NCBI GenBank assembly: GCA_002150815.3
Contig: NDFF03000047.1
Location: 124,001 to 188,000 of the forward strand
Reading direction: 5' to 3'
DNA length: 64,000 nucleotides
Source of the DNA: Grammothele lineata
Taxonomy: Eukaryota; Basidiomycota; Agaricomycetes; Polyporales; Polyporaceae
The number at the start of each line of letters is the position of its first letter. The first letter of the stretch is position 1. Shown in pieces: positions 60,258 through 64,000 of this stretch. The position numbers were made by a program, and so were the translations under genes. The notes beneath the pieces were generated by a model. The model did no database searches. It was not told the DNA's origin and was given only the letters and a program-made list of their open reading frames with translations.

Positions 60258-63200
60258 ATGTCGACCCCGCCGGCCAAATCGGACGCGACAGGCCACCTCC
60301 TCGTCCCCGGACAGAATGCAGAGGTCATCCACCGCCTCAAGAACGTCCCCGGATACACCACGCCCGTGTTCAAGGGCAAGGAGGAGCAACGCGCGAAGGT
60401 CCAGGCCAATGTGGCTGCAAAGGTATGCTCGTCCTTCCTCTTCGCTGCCCACGTTCGTGGGTATGCCCCGCGTATCGATATCGCCGCAGGACCATCGCTC
60501 TTGGGCGTATCCTTCGGCGCTGTCCGTTACGTTGACGGCGAACTATCACCGCGATGGACGCTGCTGGAATGCCCCGTCCCCCTCTCTACCGCTCTTCTAT
60601 CCGCCTGCATGCACAGCAGCATGGCTGTAGAAGCCATCGCAGCCGAGATAGAGTCTTATCAACGCCTGTATGCGCGACAGGAGAGGGTGTTCAGCTCCAC
60701 CGCACGGCCCTGGGCCCCCTTGCGACGCAGCGCGCACCAAGGGACGCGACAGGCACACTCCGAGCGCATCGGATTCGGCGGCGGCGAACTGCGCTTGAGC
60801 TTGAGTGACTGACCCCCCTTTCCCGATCTAGGGCTTCGTCCCGCGCGAGCTCGCCGCGAACGAAGTGAATTGGTTCTACACCCACCTCGGCATCGACGAC
60901 AACTATTTCCAGGCCGAGTCCGTCGAGGTCATCTCGGACCACATCATCGCCCTCTTCGGCGCCAAGGTCCTCGCGTACACCAAGCACGACCCGACAAAGC
61001 TTGTCATTGACCTTGAGAAGATCAACGAGGATGGCTCGGGCGCGACTTTCATCCATACGAGCCCTCCGGGCAAGACGACGACCGAGGGCCCTGGTTCGAC
61101 GTGCGAGACGCGCATTGACGAGCTCTTCCTCGATGTGTCCACGCCAGAGAACGCGTATAGGCTCGAGACGTACCGATCGCAGGGCAGCATCTCCGCGACC
61201 GCGTCCCAGCAGCTCCGCTGCTACTTTGTCACGAAATGCAACTTCCCCGCAAATCCGCCCGCGTCGACGCGCACCGATGGGTACGTCTTGTCCTCCGCTC
61301 CGGCGTCGCTCGCGTCGTACTGACGACAGCATTCTTCGCGGTTCGCGCGATCACAGTAAGACCGACATCCGCACGGTCTCCGACCCCATCTTCCTCGAGA
61401 AAGCGAGCGAGAACACGCTCGAGATCTACCAACGCGTCATGTGGAACGTCCAAGACCGCTTCGGGCCCGTCATCGAGGTCTTCGAGGTCGAGGGCTCGCG
61501 CGAGCGCCGCCTCGTCATCGGGTACAAGTCCGGGGGCACCAAGAAGTTCTTCAGCGCGCTCTCGAACCTGTACCACTTCTACTCGCTCTACTCGGCGAGG
61601 AAGTACGTCGGTGAGTCTACATCTTCGTGCGAGATGGCGCGGGTGGCGTGCTGAGTGGGGTGTGGGGGATTTGATAGAGCAATTCTCGAATGGGATCACG
61701 ATCATCTCGCTCTACCTGAATCCGCTTCCTGGTGCGAACGCGCCCCCGATCGAGCACTCGATCTTCCAGGTGATGAAGGAGGCCTCGCTGCTGTACTGCC
61801 TCCCCAACAACCCCTTCTTCTACGCCGGCCGCGGGCCGAGCGGGGACCATGCTGTGCAAGAGGCCACATACGCCTGTACGTCCTCTCCCCATCCCTCACC
61901 TAATCGTGCGACTGGATATTGATCGAGGGCGGTCGCGTTAGACTGCGGGTGGATATTCGCGCAGCACTTCTGCAACAGGCTCGGGCAGGCGTACCTCGCG
62001 CTCAAGAACATCCTCGACGAGTCGAACCCGACTCACGCGAGCGTGCTCAACGACATCAAGCGCCGCTTCAGGGAGGAGACGTTCACGCGCGAGAGCATCG
62101 AGCAGGTTATTCACGCCCATGCGGAGCTGGTTAGTGCTTGCACGTTTGCCAGTGCTACGTTGGATGTGAGAGGGGTGCTGACGGGGAGCGGTCACCACGC
62201 AGATTAACTTGCTTTATGTCAACTTTGCGATGTCGCATTACCCCGAGACGGACGAGGCCGCGCAGCTCATGTACGTCTCCCCCTCCTCCCGGCCTTCCCC
62301 CACACATTGACATTCCTCCCATCCCGCCCAGGCCCACCCTCTCCTACCAACGCCTCCGCACGCAAATGCCCCTCACCGACGCGGAGCTGCACGACAAGAT
62401 CCGTCGGACCGTCACGGACAAGCACGAGCTGCAAGTGCTCGAGAGCTTCCTCGTGTTTAACAAGAGCGTGCTCAAGACGAACTTCTACCAGCCGACCAAG
62501 GTCGCGCTCTCGTTCCGGCTCGCCCCAGACTTTTTGCCCGAGGTGGAGTACCCGAAGAAGCCGTTTGGGCTGTTTTTCGTTATTGGTGCGTTGGTTGTGC
62601 GCCGAAGGTGGGAAGATGGGTGGAGCTGATTGAGTGGGGGATGGGCGTAGGTGGCGAGTTCCGTGGGTTCCATATCCGGTTCAAGGACGTTGCGCGAGGT
62701 GGTATTCGTATCGTGATGTCCCGGAACAGGGAGTGAGTGCTATAATCTCAACTCAGCGTCTTCCCTGCTCACAACCTTCCTTCAGGAACTACTCCATCAA
62801 CCAGCGGATGCTGTGAGTAGACCGAGTGACTGGTTACGCATGTCGGTGTTGATGAACTTTCGACTTTCTAAGGTTTGATGAGAACTATGCGCTTGCATCG
62901 ACGCAGTCTCTCAAGAACAAGGATATCCCCGAGGGCGGTGCCAAGGGGACGATCCTGCCTTCGTAAGTAGTATGTCGCGCGTGCCACGCTCGCCTGGGCT
63001 GATCTCTCGAAACAGGCTGGGCGAGAACCCGAAACTCTGCTTCGAGAAGTATGTCGATGTGAGTAGTTCCTATCCGTCCTGACAGAGCGGATACTGACTA
63101 TTCTTCAGGCTGTCATCGACCTTCTCATCCCCGGTCACTCTCCGGGTATCAAGGAGAAGCTGGTGGACCTCTATGGAAAGCCCGAGCTCCTGTTCTTCGG

Positions 63201-63960
63201 GCCCGACGGTCAGTCCCCGCCTGCGCTACGCCAATACACTCCACTAACATACGTATGTAGAGGGCACCGCGGACCTCATGGACTGGGCAGCGAGTACGTC
63301 CCCCTCCCCCATCCATCTCTCCCCCGTTCTAACCCCCACGTAGTGCACGCCCGCTCGCGCGGCGCCGAGACCTGGTGGAAGTCCTTCACGACCGGGAAGA
63401 GTGCACAGCTACTTGGGGGTGTGCCGCACGATGTGTACGGCATGACGTCGCTCTCGGTCCGCCAGTACGTCCTCGGGATCTACAAGCAGCTCGGGCTGCG
63501 CGAGAAGGATATCACGAAGGTGCAGACTGGGGGTCCTGGTGCGTCTTCCTGGCTCCGCGCAGCCGGCGTTGCGTTACTTATACACATCTGTGGGTGGTAG
63601 ATGGCGATTTGGGCTCGAACGAGATCCTCTTGAGCTCGGACAAGACGATCGCGATTATTGACGGCAGTGGTGTGCTACACGACCCTGCTGGGCTTAACCG
63701 CGAGGAACTGGTTCGCCTCGCGAAGCTGCGCAAGCCTGTTGGCCACTTCGATACGTCGAAGTTAAGCAAGGACGGATATTTGGTCAGGGTTGAGGATCAG
63801 GATGTTAAGTTACCTTGTAAGTCGGATACATACGTGTGTATGGTGTGTCCTGGGACTGATCGGGGCGTATAGCTGGCGAGGTTGTTCTTGATGGTACCGA
63901 CTTCAGGAACAGCGCCCACCTGCGTTACAAGGCCGACCTCTTCGTGCCATGCGGCGGCAG
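60258..63960 (+). CDS. GDH2: NAD-dependent glutamate dehydrogenase (large, GDH2 type), 5' 816 codons
   Basis: Cytosolic or mitochondrial enzyme converting glutamate to 2-oxoglutarate and ammonium with NAD. Sixteen exons are visible: 60258-60422, 60832-61280, 61357-61610, 61678-61875, 61942-62129, 62203-62270, 62332-62585, 62651-62732, 62786-62812, 62873-62962, 63016-63058, 63109-63208, 63261-63293, 63344-63538, 63601-63816, 63873-63960. The gene continues past the window: a donor starts at 63961. Landmarks are the long N-terminal regulatory region (VNWFYTHLGIDDNYF), the catalytic-domain segment GEFRGFHIRFKDVARGGIRI (about 527-546), KNKDIPEGGAKGTI, DLLIPGHSPGI, and the nucleotide-binding start QTGGPDGDLGSNEI (about 710). 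Fungal members have just over 1000 residues, so about 200-250 are missing. Housekeeping nitrogen metabolism, unrelated to the 12-52 kb locus. Confidence 0.96.
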
Positions 63961-64000
63961 GTACGTCGCGTCCTCGTTCCGGACTGTCTCACGTTTCTGA

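Overview
The window is nuclear DNA of a filamentous basidiomycete, most likely an Agaricomycete. Genes are split by many 45-65 nt GT-AG introns with short exons. The gene set is fungal: a HET-domain protein, a CRL-type secreted esterase, a DAL5-type MFS carrier, fungal P450s, UbiA prenyltransferases and a GDH2-type NAD-glutamate dehydrogenase. I rebuilt each gene by following reading frame across splice sites. Fifteen of the eighteen models close as full-length intact frames, and one of those, the 614-codon lipase, has an uncertain start. Of the rest, 7TM-E has an eroded tail, GDH2 runs off the right edge, and the 10.1-11.8 kb protein is an intact frame of doubtful identity. No species can be named from this alone. 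I saw no tRNA, rRNA, CRISPR array or recognisable transposase.

Layout. 0.5-9.5 kb, minus strand: a 1273-codon HET-domain protein, a secreted type-B carboxylesterase and a Tgl2-like lipase. 10.1-11.8 kb, plus: a Pro/Gln-rich protein with a helical C-terminal half. 12.4-17.1 kb, minus: UbiA prenyltransferase 1 and a stand-alone adenylate-forming ligase. 21.6-51.8 kb: seven paralogous seven-transmembrane genes (7TM-A to 7TM-G), interleaved with an MFS transporter, two paralogous P450s and a second UbiA prenyltransferase. 52.7-57.5 kb: an APC-type amino-acid/GABA permease, divergent from a short-chain dehydrogenase. 60.3 kb to the right edge: NAD-dependent glutamate dehydrogenase.

The most notable content is 12-52 kb. 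It joins prenyltransferase x2, P450 x2, an acyl/aryl-activating ligase and an exporter, which is the toolkit of a prenylated-aromatic (meroterpenoid-like) pathway, with an expanded family of seven-helix membrane proteins of unknown function. All seven share one 8-exon, 7-intron plan with almost one helix per exon. Six end in Ser-X-Val/Leu, while the seventh (7TM-E) has lost the end of its tail through frame lesions. The two UbiA genes share a 7-exon plan and the two P450s a 14-exon plan, so the locus grew by duplication. Whether the 7TM proteins are sensors, transport partners or enzymes of the same pathway is open. The link between them and the pathway rests on position only.
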